From: Ascochyta rabiei
Taxonomy: Eukaryota; Ascomycota; Dothideomycetes; Pleosporales; Didymellaceae
DNA: 64,000 nt
NCBI RefSeq assembly: GCF_004011695.2
Contig: NC_082405.1
Span: 1,426,001-1,490,000 of the forward strand
Direction of reading: 5' to 3'
In this document: positions 44,300-57,260 of the stretch, in pieces
Position numbering within the stretch: the first letter of the stretch is position 1
Layout: every line of letters starts with the position of its first letter
Notes under the pieces: generated by a model
Told to the model about the DNA's origin: nothing
Database searches by the model: none
Seen by the model: only the letters and a program-made list of their open reading frames with translations
Made by a program: the position numbers and the translations under genes

Positions 44300-47200
44300 A
44301 GCTAACCCTTAGCTAAAATCTATTAGTTAGCTGTTGTTAATATCGTCTTATACTTTATACTCTGCTCTTTAATTATCTGTTATTGTTTGTAGCAAGTAGA
44401 CCCTAACTAACTGCTGTTTTAGTAGTCTATTAGGTTCCGTTTCTAAGTCCTTAGCTAGCACTGTCCTTTAGTCTATTGTTTCTGTTAATAGAATTAGTTA
44501 ACCTATTTCTAGTGTATGTTTCTTTTAGTACTACTCTATTAAGCTCCTCTAGTATATATATTCCTTTATCTGTTTTCCTTATAATTTAGAATAGACCTTT
44601 CTACTTTAGTGTAAGTTTGTTTAGTTAGCTTATATTAGTATTACAGACTATATCTTAGAGTAATACTAAGTCTCTATAGTCTATTAGAATTAGCCTAAGC
44701 ATTACCAAATTATTAAACTATTCTTTGTTTAAGTCCCTTACTTAAACAACGCAATCTACTACCTCTCTAATCTGCTTGTTCCTATGCTTAAATTGTTTTG
44801 CTCTAAGTGCTAGTAGCTCTGCTGTAGTCTAGATTATAGACTATAGTAGGGTCTGCTAGGTTAGTATCTGCAATTTAACTAGCAGGATGTGTTCTTTCCT
44901 GCACACTAAGTATATTAGCGTCTCTTCTATTAACCATTTTACTATAACTTAGTCTACATATAACACTAGGTGTAGGTTTAAGGTCTAGTTACTAGTTATT
45001 TTTCTTAACACGCTAACAATATCGTTATGTCCTTGCTTAATAAGTCCTTAGGCCTAGGGGTAGAAGGCACTTGCTATTACCTAGTTAATCCTATAAAGCT
45101 TTGTTAGCGCTTTAACTAGTGCTTAGTTTTTAGGTCTAGTGTCTATTAACATCTTTAGAGGGAGACCCTATCTTGTAAAGATATCCTGTTCTAGGAATTA
45201 AACTACGCTTGCTAAGTTATTCTTAACAAGTGCCTAGACTTCTACATATCTAGACATGTAATCCTAAGACACTACTAGGTATTTTTAGTTTCTTCTTCTA
45301 ATAGGCATGTATATAATGTTAATTGTAATCTATTTCTATAGACTATTAGGGCTAACTATAGGGTATAGTTCTTTATTAAAATGCTAGGTAGAGTAGAATT
45401 AACATTCTTTATAGGTCTTAACGTTTTATTTAATATAATTAAACACCTTTAGCTAGAAGTATTAGTACTAGATATTCTACTACATTCCTTCTCTTCCCTA
45501 ATGCCTAGATTTGTTATATAGGGTGTAGATAATTTCCTCCTGCTAGTTAGGATTATTAATAACTTGTCTTAATAGTTTATTAGGTGCTGCTTTCGCCTAG
45601 AGGACGTTGTTAATAATAGTAAATCTTAAAGCCTTCTTTCTTAGCTTGCGTAGGTCTGCTTAGGAAAGACTATTAGGGTTCTTTATTATAAGTAGCTATT
45701 ATATAATGTTATAGAAGTATTCTGTGTAAAGAGACTTTAACATAGTAAGGTTAATTAAGTCAGTCTAGTACGCGTACTACAGATCCTAATAGCTTATTAG
45801 GTTATTTAATATTGTTTTAGATCTAAGATGCTTGTTAATAAAGTCCTTAATATCTTCCTTAGCCTAGCTTAGGGCTTTCTATCCCTTTCGCTCTAGTTGT
45901 CTAGAGAGTGCGTCTGCTACTACGTTCTTCTTTCCTGCAACGTGTTGAACCTTAAATTCCTACATATTAAGTAAGGCTAACTATTAGGTAATTAGGGCTC
46001 CTGGAAGGTCTGTAGCACTTTAGTTAAGCTGATCTACTAAGGTGCGGGCGTCTATTTTAACAATAAAGTAGATGCTATATATTCATAGCCAGAATTTCTT
46101 AAGGGCTAGTAATAATACTTTGCACTTATATTTACCTAAGTCCCAGCCTTATTCTGTAGTAGACTAAACTCCTAATTTATAACGCACTAGGTGCTAGTAG
46201 CCTATTAGGTCTTCCTGTTAGATAATTGCTCCCTAACCTTTCTTACTGCTGTCTACTAATATAATTACTAGCTACAGAGGTTCTGTATAGTTAATAGTTA
46301 CTAAGGTAGAAGTAGTTATTAGACACGCTTTAAGTTTCTCTATTGCCTAGCTTACCTTAATAGTCTATTAGAACTTAGCATCTTTTTAGAGCAAGGTAAA
46401 CAGAGGTGCTGTAATAGGGCTAAATTTAGGAATCTAAATACAGTAGTAAACACAAAGTCTAAGGAATATTTAAACATCCTTTAGGGTTGTATAGGGGGGC
46501 TAGTTAACAATCTTCTATACCTTTTCTATTGCTAGGTGTCTGCCTCTTTTATCTACAACGTACCCTACTACTCCTATACTGTTATAGCACTAATTACTCT
46601 TTAGGGCTAAGGCAGTAGCTCCTGCTATCTTAAGGTTTTAGAGTACCTAGTTAATGTTTATTATGTGCTCCCTAATAAACCTCTAGATCCCCTATTTAAG
46701 CAACTTGTTGTTGTAGTTTGTTTTTAGACCCTTTACAGTAATGTTGTTTATATACAGCATATAATATAATAGGACTAGATTCTAGAGTACTTTTGTTACT
46801 ATGCGTACAAACTCTGCTATAGAGTTTGTTATTCCTATTAGGAGTGTGTATTAATGTACAAGCCTATAGCTTAGGGTTATAATTACAGTTAATAGACAAG
46901 AGTCTAGGTGTAGCTTAACTTAGGTGTATCTAGAGAAGACGTTAATAAGGGATACAACCTAACATCTAGCAAACTCTTCTAAGAACTTATTAGGATTAGG
47001 CAGTAAGTTTGTACTTCTTATTATAACCTTGTTAATCTGTTATGTATTATTAATAAGCTAATATCTAGTGTTCTTTTTCTTAACTAAGAACTATAGGTTG
47101 CTGTATAGGCTCTTACTGTACTCTAAGACTACATAGTTAAGTTATTCCTAGATTATTTGTTCTACTACGCCCCTAAGTTTCCTTAGGACTAGGAAACTGT

Positions 47201-48400
47201 TCTCCTTCTAAGCAGCATATAGTACTGTATTAATTTGTACTAGGAGGTAGATATCTGCATAGATTTACCTAGACTTAGGGAAATTAAAGCATAAGGCTGC
47301 TTCTTAACAGTAGAACACTTTAATTAACATCTCTTGTTCCCTAGGCCACAGCTAGTCCGCTATCTTCATTTTCTAAAGTTGTTCTAGGGTTAATCTAGTA
47401 CCTAATAGAAAGCTGGCAGTATAGTCCTTAACATGCCTCTAAAACAACCGCCCGCCCTAATCTAGGTTTGTTAGCTGTTAAAATTAAGCCCTTTCCTGCT
47501 AGTCTTAGCGTCCCTCTATAGTATGTAGGGTTACTGTTAAGTTATAGACTAGTTAGACCTTTTTAGCTTTAGTTTTATATACAGTGCTGTACCTAAGTTT
47601 AATAGAACATTAAGTAGCTTCTCCCCTTAATTATACTAGTTCTGCCTAGTAGAGGCAGTGTAGGTCTAGAAGCATGTTAGATAGTACCTTATTATGTCTA
47701 CTCTTGTAGAGGTGCTAATCTTCCTTAATTGTAGTGCACAGTAGATAGTAATCTGGCTAGGGCCTAACTAGTCTTGTAGTAGCGCATCCTAAAAGCCTAT
47801 TAAGTCTTTATCTGTTTGCTGTTAGGGTTTTTAAAGGTTCTAGAGAGTTAGGCCTAACGCTTGCTCTCCTTGTCCTTTTAAATGCATTAACCTGCAGGCA
47901 ATTATTCTAACTATGTTATTTGTTGCCCCTATAAACGTTATATGTAATTTACAGTCTTTAGAGTAGATAGTACACCTTATTTATCTATCTGCCTAGTACT
48001 AGAAGGTGTATTGTGTGTCTGCCAGGTATAGGTTCCTAAGGATAACTAGGCTTAACAACAATTTTAGCACAAAGAAGTTAGTAGGGATTATAATGTTTCT
48101 AATTATAACTGGAGTATGCTAAATTATCCTAGTAAAGGCTTAAAAGGTGCTATTAGCAGCCTGTAGGCGTAAGGACGCTATTTTGTTTAGCGTAGACGTT
48201 ATTACTAATCTAGCTACTTAAGCTGTCTTTAGCTAAATAGTGTTAAGTTCTGCTTTAGAGTCTAGCAGTGCTAACATCTATGTATTGTTAATGGCTATTA
48301 GGACTTATAGGCAGTCTCTTTAGACGTCCTTAAAACTATGTTCCTAATTATACTCTCTTTGCTCCTTTGTAGTTCTTTCTTATTCTTCTTCTTTAAGGTC
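44300..48400 (-). pseudogene. G6 pol: protease, RT, RNase H, integrase
   Basis: Read right to left. Protease at about 48262: ALLDSKAELNTI, where the Gly of DSGA has become Lys. RT at about 47400-46500, with the catalytic region reading YINNITVKGLKT (Asn codons at 46743-46748) where fungal relatives have a (F/I)DDI-x-VKGPKT form, so both Asp are lost. RNase H ends in VQHVAGKKNVVADALSRQLE (45948-45901). The integrase C-terminal part at about 44800-44510 reads LLALRAKQFKHRNKQIREVV, DLVLLQDIVC, GIYILEELN, VVLKETYTRNRL, a typical end for this fungal gypsy clade. No chromodomain. Confidence 0.8.
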
Positions 48401-50900
48401 TATACTATAAGTATAGTAGAGCTACTAGCAAGGGAATATAGGTGTAGCTATTAATGTTCTATTAGTACTTAATTTATAAGAGCTAGCTTAAACAATTTAT
48501 CTGTTATAAGCCTCTATATAAATATATTTAGAATAGAAGAGTGTTATGTTATTAACCTAGAAGCGTTATTAATCCTTTTCTTAATTAGGTGCTAGTATTC
48601 CTAATAAGTCTAGGTCTGCTTTAGCGTATTACGGCTTGCCTAGTCTTTACTAGAGCTCTGGGGCTAATGCCAACAGATCCTTAAGGGATACCTTAATAGT
48701 AGTTTAGAGGACCTGGCAAACTATCTTGTTTAGGTCTACCACAAGTTTATCTAGTAGTTAGTGCTTTTTTGCATCTTCTTATATTCTTAGGTTAGGGGCC
48801 TAGTTATTAACATCTATTTCTTCTTTAAATGCCACTGCCTTAGGGACCTTCTATCCTGCGTCCTTACTTTTGTTATTCTAAACAGTAACGGTGTAACCTA
48901 ATATTACTTTAGAAACTATAATATCCCTTTTATAGCAATTAGTCTATATTAGGTTAACTATTACTATAGATTAACTGTTAACTTGTCCTTTAAAAACCTT
49001 ACAGCTCTTGCTTTCTTTTAACACTATTTTAACTGTCTTTAGTTTTTAGGCGTAGTCTTCTTCTTTTAAAAGGCCTGCCTCTTAATCTGTATTAAGGTTT
49101 ATAATAATAGCGCTACTAGCAACCCTAATATTGCCTTAGGTATAGTGTTCTTGCGCGTATAGGTTAACAGTAGTTAGTAGTTTAACTACTACGTGCCCTT
49201 CCCTCTTAAGCTGTTCCTTAATGCCCTCTATTACTGTTTTTATAATATATATCCCTAACACATTACAGATATTACCTAATAGGTTTTTAGCTAATCCCTA
49301 TGCAAGACGTCCTTACTAGTTAAGGTAGACCTATTAGTTCTAGATTAGCTTCTCTTAGTCTGCGCATACTAACGCTAGGTAGCCTTCCTTTCTATAGGCA
49401 TAACAAACTATTAGGCCTCTTAGTTAGCTATATCCCTACGGCGTTGTCCTAGCTAGAAAAAGCCCTTCTTATTAAGTAACAGGGTATTAATTAAAGCTAG
49501 TAGGGTTTTGCGTCTTAATAGGTCTTTAGTATTACCTTTTAAGACCTGTAATAGCTGTACTAACTTCCTGTTATATGTCTTTGTATAAAAGCAGTTCTGC
49601 TTCCTACAGCTCCTAAGGGGCAAGCAAGAGATTTATGCTATTAAGCTTCATCCTAGAGAACTTCTTAAAAAGGTTATTAACCTCTCCTTGTGTGGGCTAA
49701 TACCCTGGTAGCATTTAGACTCCTTGTTTACCTAGGGGGCGTGCTCTAGATGGCCTCTTCAGCACACCCTCTTTGTTTAACTAGGCTGGTTTAAATGTGT
49801 TTAGGAGTCCTAATAATTTATTAAGTGCCTATGCCTTAGTCGTTGTTTTTTTCTTAAATACTAGGTTAAATAATTTAATTTCTAATTTTTGTAAGGCGAC
49901 CTTACTAAGGAACGTTTTAATTTTAGTGTAGTAAAAGTCCTCTTAGTAGGTTATAGTAAGTTTATATTTGTTTAATACCTTATTAAGACATTATTTATTT
50001 TGGCCTTTTACTAAGTAGAATTCTTTATACAATTCTGCTACTGTCCTAGCTTCTAGGCATTATTTAAACCTAGGGCTGAAGTTGTCTAGGTACCCTTAGA
50101 GTAACTTATTTAGGGTTAATAAGTATAAGATGCACTAAGTGCGCAGCAAATCCTTAGTCTCTTCCTGCTAGGCCTTATCCTAGCTTCAGAATTGTTGTTA
50201 GAGTACTTCCTTAACAGCTTGCTAATTAGTTGCTACCTAGGCGGCTGTAAAGTCTGTTATGCTTAACTTAATAATCTTATAGTAAGTGTAGTTATAGTAA
50301 CTAAGAAGTCTGCTAATACAGTCCTTAATAGTCTATTAGTAGAAACTAGATCGTTGTTTAATTTCCTTTAGAAATTAGGTTATTTTTTCTCTACTAAATA
50401 CTAGGGGTATATCTATAAAAGGGGCTTACTTATTAGTGTAGGTGCGCTAGTTCTCCTAGGCAATATGTCCTACTCTATTAGCAATAATAGAAAGGATTTA
50501 GCGTAGGTCTAGGTCTTCTAAAGTATTATTACTTAGTAGTAACGTGTTTAGGGTCTCTAAATTTTTAAAATAGAGATAAGCTGCTGTAGTTTCTGCTTCT
50601 AGAGGTAACGCAGTGAATCCTCCCCTTGCAGCATCCTAATAGGTGCTAGGAAGAGCTTTATGCGTTAGAGTGTTTAATATACTAGCAAGTTTTAGTTACT
50701 ACTTTTGTTTTTAGGCGTTTGTTAATGCTAAAAATTACAGGTAGTTGCTTATTAGAAGGTGTCTTCTTGTCTTGTTTAAATAGTCTTTGCTTAGGTGTTC
50801 TTATACGTGTCTTTTAAGGGGCTTCTTTAGTTCTCCTATAGTTCTTACATTTATATTATTATTATTTACCCTTATTCTAACGCCTATAGGATTACTAGGC
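48400..50900 (-). pseudogene. G6 gag region
   Basis: Minus-strand DNA between the leader and the protease. Coding-like frames with RIP stops are present. A possible zinc-knuckle remnant with RGHLEHA lies at about 49780-49720. The large size (about 2.5 kb) leaves room for gag and a linker. Assigned mainly by position. Confidence 0.45.
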
Positions 50901-51084
50901 TACATTCTAATAGATTATTAGCATTTCCTTATAGGTTAGTTCTATTATACCTTCCTATTATTTCCTGTTACTATATAATTATCTAATAAGTAGGGGATTT
51001 TATAGCCTTAACAAAACTATAAGAATACTCCCTTACTAGGACTGTGCATACTGCATATAAGGGCTGTAACTGTTATAACTATAT

Positions 51085-51216
51085 AGATTTTTTACTGCAA
51101 GTCCTAATAGATTCCTAAGCCTAGCTTAGTTCTGTACTGCTGGTATATGTAGACTTTTTGCTATAAGTCCTAATAGATTCCTAAGCCTAGCTTAGTTCTG
51201 TACTGTTAGTGTTAGA
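51085..51216. repeat. 66-bp tandem duplication in the G6 leader
   Basis: Two adjacent units share AAGTCCTAATAGATTCCTAA and GCCTAGCTTAGTTCTGTACTG (split here only for length). They differ at C/T sites such as ACTGCAAGTC against GCTATAAGTC. It lies between the 5' LTR of G6 and its gag. Confidence 0.75.
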
Positions 51217-51448
51217 TCTGTCTAACGCCTTTTGCTCTATACTGTTTTTCTAGGCCTACTGCTTAGTATGCAACTACTTACTAGACCTATCCTATAAACT
51301 GTATTATAACTGCGTAAAAGACATTTTAAAGAAGATGCTGTTTTTTACGTACTGTTTATTAGTATCCTATTAAGTACTAGCTGTAGTAGTCTTAGCCTTC
51401 CTAAGGCTGAGGCTTGTAGGTGTTTAAGTTGCATATTAGTTGCTATTT

Positions 51449-51614
51449 TGTAGGTAAGAATATTGCTTAATGTAAGAAGATTGTTGTTTTCGATAGCGAG
51501 CCCTAATAGCTTGCTGAGATTATCTGATATACCCTCCCAACAATCACGTGCCTCTAATCCCTAATGGCCCTTTAAGCCCTCGCCAGTCAACCTTGTACTT
51601 TTTACTCCACTACA
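51449..51614 (-). repeat. 5' LTR of G6
   Basis: 166 bp, less RIP-mutated than the 3' LTR at 28155-28320. CTAG follows at 51615-51618. Confidence 0.88.
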
Positions 51615-52072
51615 CTAGAGTTTAGCAGTATAGATAGCTGCTAATTAGGATTACTTACTGCGTTAAATATTGCAACATGCAATAGCTAGTTTGTTTAAGA
51701 CTCTAAAAATTAGCTTAATTATTTGTTTAAAGTTGTTAAAGTTATTAAACTATTTAGAGATGTTGTCTAGACATTTGTCTATTATAGCCTTTTAGAGAAA
51801 TAGCTTAATTTATTTAAAAGCGTTTTTATGTATGTAGCTGGCAGCTAGCATAATACATTTATTGTTAGGAATCTTACTTCCTTAGAATTTAAAGAACAGG
51901 TTAAACTAGAGGAGCTAGTTATTAAGCTTATTGCAGTCTCTACTATAGGTGTCTAGTTTAGCTACGTTTATAGTGCTGTTTATAACAGGAGCATCTATAT
52001 CTGCATTGCTAGAGTAAGTGCTGCTAGGGGTAGCGCAAGATCCTAAAGTACCTATCTTAGGGGTATTTAAAA
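51615..52072 (-). pseudogene. Y leader and N-terminal gag
   Basis: The minus strand starts after the 5' LTR with TTTTAAATACCCCTAAGATA, the same leader as G1 and G2 except for one C/T. It then aligns with the first 400 bp of G1 gag, ending at the G6 insertion. The other half continues at 28154. Confidence 0.78.
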
Positions 52073-52565
52073 TGTTAAGTTTTACACTTTAGACAAAGTC
52101 TGGAAGTAAATATTTAATTAGGTTTTAGGGACAAGTACGTGTAGGGGTTCTTAAGGGGGTAGTTATCTAGTTAAAGACTATAGTACCTAGGGCTGTAAGG
52201 AAGAGTATAGAGTAGACTGTCTGCTTCGCAAGTAGGGTTAAGATATTCTAATAACAAAGTTAATTATTAAAGTTAAACATAAACTATAAGGGTTATGTTC
52301 CTATAAACTATATACTGTAATAATAGTAGTAGTAATACAGACTAATTAGTGTTATATATCCTCTAATCGCACTAAGCACTAATTACACTAATTACTAATT
52401 ATCCTAATTACGCTAAGCCCTGATTAGGTTACCTGTCCTATTAGTTGTTAACTAAGTGCTAACACTGTAATTGTTGCTTACTTGTTGTTTGTTCCGTTGT
52501 TATAATCACTGTGCCGCAGCCACTGTAATTAGACGAATCCTTCCCGTGTTCTGTAGATCGTAACA
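52073..52565 (-). repeat. 5' LTR of Y (right copy)
   Basis: 493 bp, same family and length as 17132-17624 and less mutated. GAAAC follows at 52566-52570. The open frame on the minus strand at 52459-52662 crosses the LTR border and is not a gene. Confidence 0.88.
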
Positions 52566-54893
52566 GAAACCTAATAAGATTATTTATCCTTAGAACGCTA
52601 TAGTGCTTATTAGTAAGACTCGCTATATAATGCAACGTGTTTAGGAGAACTATATACAGCATTATGTCTAATAATAGTAAGAGGAACGCAACCTTAATCG
52701 CATTTAACCTATCTCCTTACTACTCTACCCTAGTTAAGCATAACTATAATAAGAGAAAGGTTAGAAGAACTCCTTAATTAGGTTAGGATGTTCTAATACT
52801 AGTAACGACCTAATAACCTTAAAGTTCTGTTACTTAGTAGAAGTAAACTACTACTTCCTACGTACGACTATAGATCTAGGAATCTTAAAAGGCCTAAGTA
52901 GTTTCATCTGTACACAGAACAATGCTAGCAGTCTCTAATAGATCTCTAAGGGAGGGGACCCTAGGCAATTACATGCGGATAAGGACTTCCTTATCTTACT
53001 ATCCTAAATAGACTTATAATTATTAAGGATAAGAAGTTAGCATAGCATAGTTAAAAACTAAGAAGTTAATACACTCTATAAACAAGTAGGAGTAAACGTT
53101 TAACCTATTAATAATCTATAACCTAATAAACCTATAGAACTTAGTTAGGAAGACTAGAAAAGAGTTATATATAAATAATAGTAGCTAATACTTAGTTTAA
53201 GACTACACAATATTAGGCCTGCTAATTATTTATTTAAAAGATAATATACCCCTTTCCTAAGAGGAAAAAGGCTTACTCCCTAGAGAATCAGAGATTAGAA
53301 GTTTGGTAATACTCTGTTCCCTGCAGAATTAGCACTCTTTAAGGAAATAAATTTAAACAGAGAAGTAGCTATAGCTTTTACCTTTTCTAAATCTAGATAA
53401 ATTTAGAAGGAGGTTTCTCCTCTATACTAAATTAGGACAATTCTACACAAAGCTTAATAGGTTAAGACCTTCCCTGTTGTTAGAAGCCTAGAAGGAGAAC
53501 TTGTTAAAATGTTAAACAACAGGATAGAGCGGGGAATACTTAATTAATGCAATAACTAATATAGAAACCTATGATATTTAGTGTCTTAGAAAGATAGTAG
53601 TTTTAAGTTTATTAATAGTGCTTAATATATAAATAAGGTCTCTATTTAAGATATAGGAACCCTGCTAACTACAGACAAGTTCTCTAAGAGGTGTACTAGT
53701 TATAAGATTATATTACTTATAGACTTCTTCTTTAGTTATAACTAGATAACACTGTATAAAGATAGTAGAGACATAACAGCAGTTATAATACTAATTAGTC
53801 TTTTATAATTATATACACTAGTTTAAGGGGCTACTAACTTAGTAGCTGTCTTCTAAAGAATTATAACAAAGATTCTTAAGGATTACTAGCTAGATACACT
53901 CCCTTTCCTTAACAGCGTTACTAGTAGTAGCCTAAAGACAGATTATAATAGCAAGGAGGTTTTACCTAGTGTTTAGCAATATATGCTTAAGCATATCTAG
54001 TAACTAGACAGGGTTCTTATAGACGTAGAAAGAGCTAGTAGCACAGTATTAGGGCTTAAATGCTACTAGGGACACAATTAATTAGGGGTAGTTAGCTACA
54101 AAGTTTCTGCAGAAGGACAATATCCTGCACAAAAGAAAGTTAACAAAATTACAAATTAGCTAGAGTGTTAGAACCTAAAGAAGGTCTAAATGTTTGTAGG
54201 AATTGTAGTGTACTATTACATCTAGATATTCTTATTTGCGTTAAAGGCAAAACTATTATTCTAGTTATTAAAGAACAACATAGTATAGCAATAGGGCAAC
54301 GCAGAACAAAGCTTTATATTACTCCTAAAAAAGCATATTATTAATGCACCTACGCTTATAAAATTATCTTACAAAAATCCTAGTTTAGTGTTTCTCTTAG
54401 TTAATGTAAGTAATAAGGGTGTAGGGACATGCCTTAAACAAATAGGCCTAGATAAAAACCAACACCAATATAGGTGTAAAAGCACTATCTAGTCTAAGGC
54501 AGAATGTAGGTAGCACTAAACAAAGCTCAGATATAAGGTATTTATTTAGGCACTTAAGAAGTTTAGGATGTAGCTACACAGTATCCACTTTATTATTAAA
54601 ACTAACACCTAGATATTAATTACTTAGCTAAACAGGTTGTTATTAGACCTTCCTAGCTTAGTTATAAATAGGTAGCTTGCTGCAATTCTACTCTAGGACT
54701 TTAAAATACGCTATGTACTAGGAAAGAAGAATATAGTTATAGACGCTTTTTAAGATACCTAAAGCTAGAGGGGTAGGAGAACCTAGATAAGCCTAAATCT
54801 AACGTTACAAAGGTTGTTAAAAACCTAATAGCAAATGTAGTGTTAGGTAATTAGGTTAACACAAGGACTACTTGGTTTCTAAGACAGAGATAC
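52566..54893 (+). pseudogene. element X pol: linker, RT and RNase H
   Basis: Continues the X frame after Y (RLFILRTL, NSKRNATLIAFNLSPYYSTL). RT from about 53430: KDSSFKFINSA, LLIDFFFSYN, LYKDSRDITAVIILISL, LVAVF then RIITKILKDY. The catalytic site reads PFLNSVTSSSLKTDYN where the clade has a PF(I/V)DD form, so the aspartates are lost. RNase H-like parts follow: VFLLVNVSNKGVGTCLK, FRMQLHSIHFIIKTN-like, and LGKKNIVIDAF. RIP stops throughout. Cut at 54894 by G2. Confidence 0.72.
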
Positions 54894-55406
54894 TGTTACG
54901 ATCCTGTGCTAGGGCACGGCACAAACATAAGTACCAGCCAACCAGGACCCCTAACTCCGCTCTAAAGGAACAAACAGTGGAGAAAGACAGGACAGAAAGG
55001 GTTGTTACGTAACTGCTTGTTAACAAGCATAATATACGTAACTGCTTGTTAATAAGTACAATATATGTAACTGCTTATTAATAAGCATAGTATAATATGC
55101 TTATCTACAAGCACCCTTATGCATTTTATTAGACTAACTCTAGTTGCTTATTAATAAGTATTATATCTCCTTAGTATATAGTTAGTAGGAATATAACCCT
55201 TATAGTTTGTGTTTAACCTTATTAATTAAGTTTGTCTTTAGAATCTTAACCTGTGCTTAAACTAGACAGTTTACTCTATACTATTTAGTGCACCCTATCT
55301 TTACAAGCTTTGCTTATTTAATAACCCTAACTAATCTACCAGTACTTATCCCTAAGAACTAATAGAATTAGTGCTTACAGTCTTTAACTAAAGTACAACT
55401 TTAACA
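54894..55406 (+). repeat. 5' LTR of G2
   Basis: 513 bp, TGTTACGATCCTGTGC to ACTTTAACA. It holds three palindromic 30-bp units (CTTGTTAACAAG, CTTGTTAATAAG, CTTATTAATAAG). It is less mutated in its first 120 bp than either LTR of G1. Confidence 0.88.
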
Positions 55407-57260
55407 TTTTAAACACCCCTAAGATAAGTACTATTAGATCCTGTGCTACCCCTAGTAACTCTATGTCTAGCGACATTAATATAGATATAACTGTTACTAC
55501 TAGCACTATAAACGTTAATAAGCCTAACCTTTACTACAGAGATTATAGTAAGCTTAATAACTAGCTTATACAGTAGGACCTCTTCTTTACCTTCTAAGGT
55601 AAGGAGGTTCCTAAGACTAAATAAGTAGTCTTTGCAGCTAGCTACATGCGTAGCAAAGCGTTTACCTAGATTAAGCCCTTTATACAGCAGTACTAAGCTA
55701 GCAAGGCCCTAGACAACGTAGATAAATAGATAAATGACTTTAACCTATTTAAAGAAAAGATTAAGCTAATCTTTAGAGTCTCTAATAAACTACAAATTGC
55801 TTAATGCAACATTTAGAAGATTAGACAGGATAGGTTAGCTGCTAAGACTAACTAGAATAACACTGCCCTAATTATTATGTTTTAACAAGGATTAAAGCCT
55901 AAGGTTAAGGAAGAACTTATGCGCACCGGCGCAAGCACAGAAACCCTTAACAAGCTTATTAATACTGCTATTAACATTAACATATAACTCTACAAACTTT
56001 AGTAGGAACTTTAAGATAACCCTAGAGCACGTACTACTGTTATTGCTACTAACAGGCTGCTACTAAGGAACTAGTAGCGCAACAACCTAAATTAAGGACA
56101 GCAAGGAGGCTGTAATTAGCTAATTACCAGTCAGCGCATCTACAGCAACACTCAGAGTGGATACTACAGACCTGAAGCAATAGACCTCTTAAACCTTAAC
56201 AAGGGACCACTAAAGCAATAGAAAAAGAAGCCTAAGGGGGGCGACTAACATAGAGGCAGTAGGGACTGCTATAACTGTAGTAAACTAGGCCACTTTGCCA
56301 GGGACTGCTAGATAAATAAGGTTTACTGCTAGTTAAATATACTTACCTATAATTATAATAATATAGATGCTAGTAAATAGGATATTCTTACTAATAATAT
56401 AGGACAACTGCTGGAAGACCCAGAGTCTAGTCTAGAGGACAATAACAACTATTTTGTACCTCTAATTTGTGTAGCAACACTCTACCAGGACGCCTAGACA
56501 GGCGAAGAAACAGAGTACTACTCTAACAACAACTAGCAAAAGATAGACAACCTACTAGACACCTTAGGATAAGAGTTTAACTAAATTAGCGTCCTACTAA
56601 CACGCAAACAAGAACGTATAGCTTAATAACGCTAGAAGTGTAATAACAAAGAAGCCTATTACTAAATATGTTAAGAACTTGTTAGTCCTGTAGGAGTACC
56701 TAAAATTACAGAAATAACACTAGAACTCTAACAGCTTGTTTACTAGTTTAGAAAAGAAATCAATAATAGCAAACAGTTTACTAATAACCTAGAAGAAGCT
56801 AAAGACTAGCTTTAGTGTAAGTAAGAAATATAGCTTAGCCTATAACGTATGCAGAAGTAGAAAGAAGTAGTACTAATAATTAGCCTACAACTATAGTACA
56901 TCCTAGACTACTAAAACCTAAAATATAGAAACCTTATATAGATAGTATATACTAAGGACAAATATATAATCTACTATAATAAGAAGCTTAGTGTAGGATA
57001 GTTCCTGGCACAACAAAGCCTCTTATACAGTTAATAGTACTAGTGTTACAATAACCTGTGTGAACTTTATCTTATTAACAAACGCTAGAAAGCACACTTT
57101 TCTAGAAGAGATAATCTACAGGCTATAATACAAATACAGCTAGTAGTTAATAGAAGTTGCTACAACACACACTAGCAGAACTGCCTTAACGCAGATTGCA
57201 AGAAGCATTGCAGTAATAAGGAGTTTAAAGGGTTTAGTAAAGAGGGGACTTTTTTAGGCT
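55407..57260 (+). pseudogene. G2 gag with intact zinc knuckle
   Basis: Same layout as G1 gag. The CCHC motif at 56267-56308, CYNCSKLGHFARDC, is fully intact, in contrast to G1 and Y. The capsid has many RIP stops, and a short deletion relative to G1 lies near 55840 (loss of the piece corresponding to G1 20887-20921). Confidence 0.8.

Larger units (their letters stand above)
28155..51614 (-). mobile_element. G6: minus-strand Ty3/gypsy with 166-bp LTRs, inserted in Y, carrying G5
   Basis: The LTRs 28155-28320 and 51449-51614 are both 166 bp, starting TGTAG and ending CTACTACA or CCACTACA. CTAG lies outside both (28151-28154, 51615-51618). The sequence on the two outer sides is the two halves of the Y gag, aligned to G1. 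Without G5 the element is about 10.1 kb. On the minus strand it has a 5' LTR at the right, leader, gag, protease, RT, RNase H, integrase, a long 3' region and a polypurine tract (GGGTAGGGGAGATG) before the 3' LTR at the left. Confidence 0.85.
17132..52565 (-). mobile_element. element Y: minus-strand Ty3/gypsy, 35.4 kb with nested insertions, target duplication GAAAC
   Basis: The outer LTRs of 493 bp (17132-17624 and 52073-52565) are the same family and same length. GAAAC lies immediately outside both (17127-17131 and 52566-52570). Y's own DNA is 17625-18862, 19073-19932, 26746-28154 and 51615-52072. All of it is related to G1 and read on the minus strand: gag at the right, integrase at the left. 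The rest is a solo LTR, G1 and G6 with their own insertions. The protease and RT of Y are missing at the site now occupied by G1. Confidence 0.85.
8551..54893 (+). mobile_element. element X: Ty3/gypsy retrotransposon, split into three by later insertions
   Basis: It starts at TGTGCCGGTGCA within the LINE fragment. Its pieces are 8551-11192, 16456-17131 and 52566-54893. They are separated by copia C1 and by the 35-kb insertion Y. Excising Y and one copy of GAAAC joins an open stretch across the junction (LRN from the left continuing into LIRLFILRTL on the right). G2 enters at 54894 and the remainder lies beyond the window. Gag-like, protease and reverse transcriptase regions occur in that order. 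The X polymerase belongs to the clade with a PF(V/I)DD-type motif; the same type is found in G6. Confidence 0.7.

Noticed and set aside
17132..51614. Left LTR always more RIPped than the right LTR, as a directional effect
   Set aside because: Holds for Y, G5 and G6, but G1 is the reverse and C1 is mixed along its length.
52459..52662. 67-codon minus-strand frame
   Set aside because: It spans the border between the Y LTR and element X, so it cannot be an original gene.
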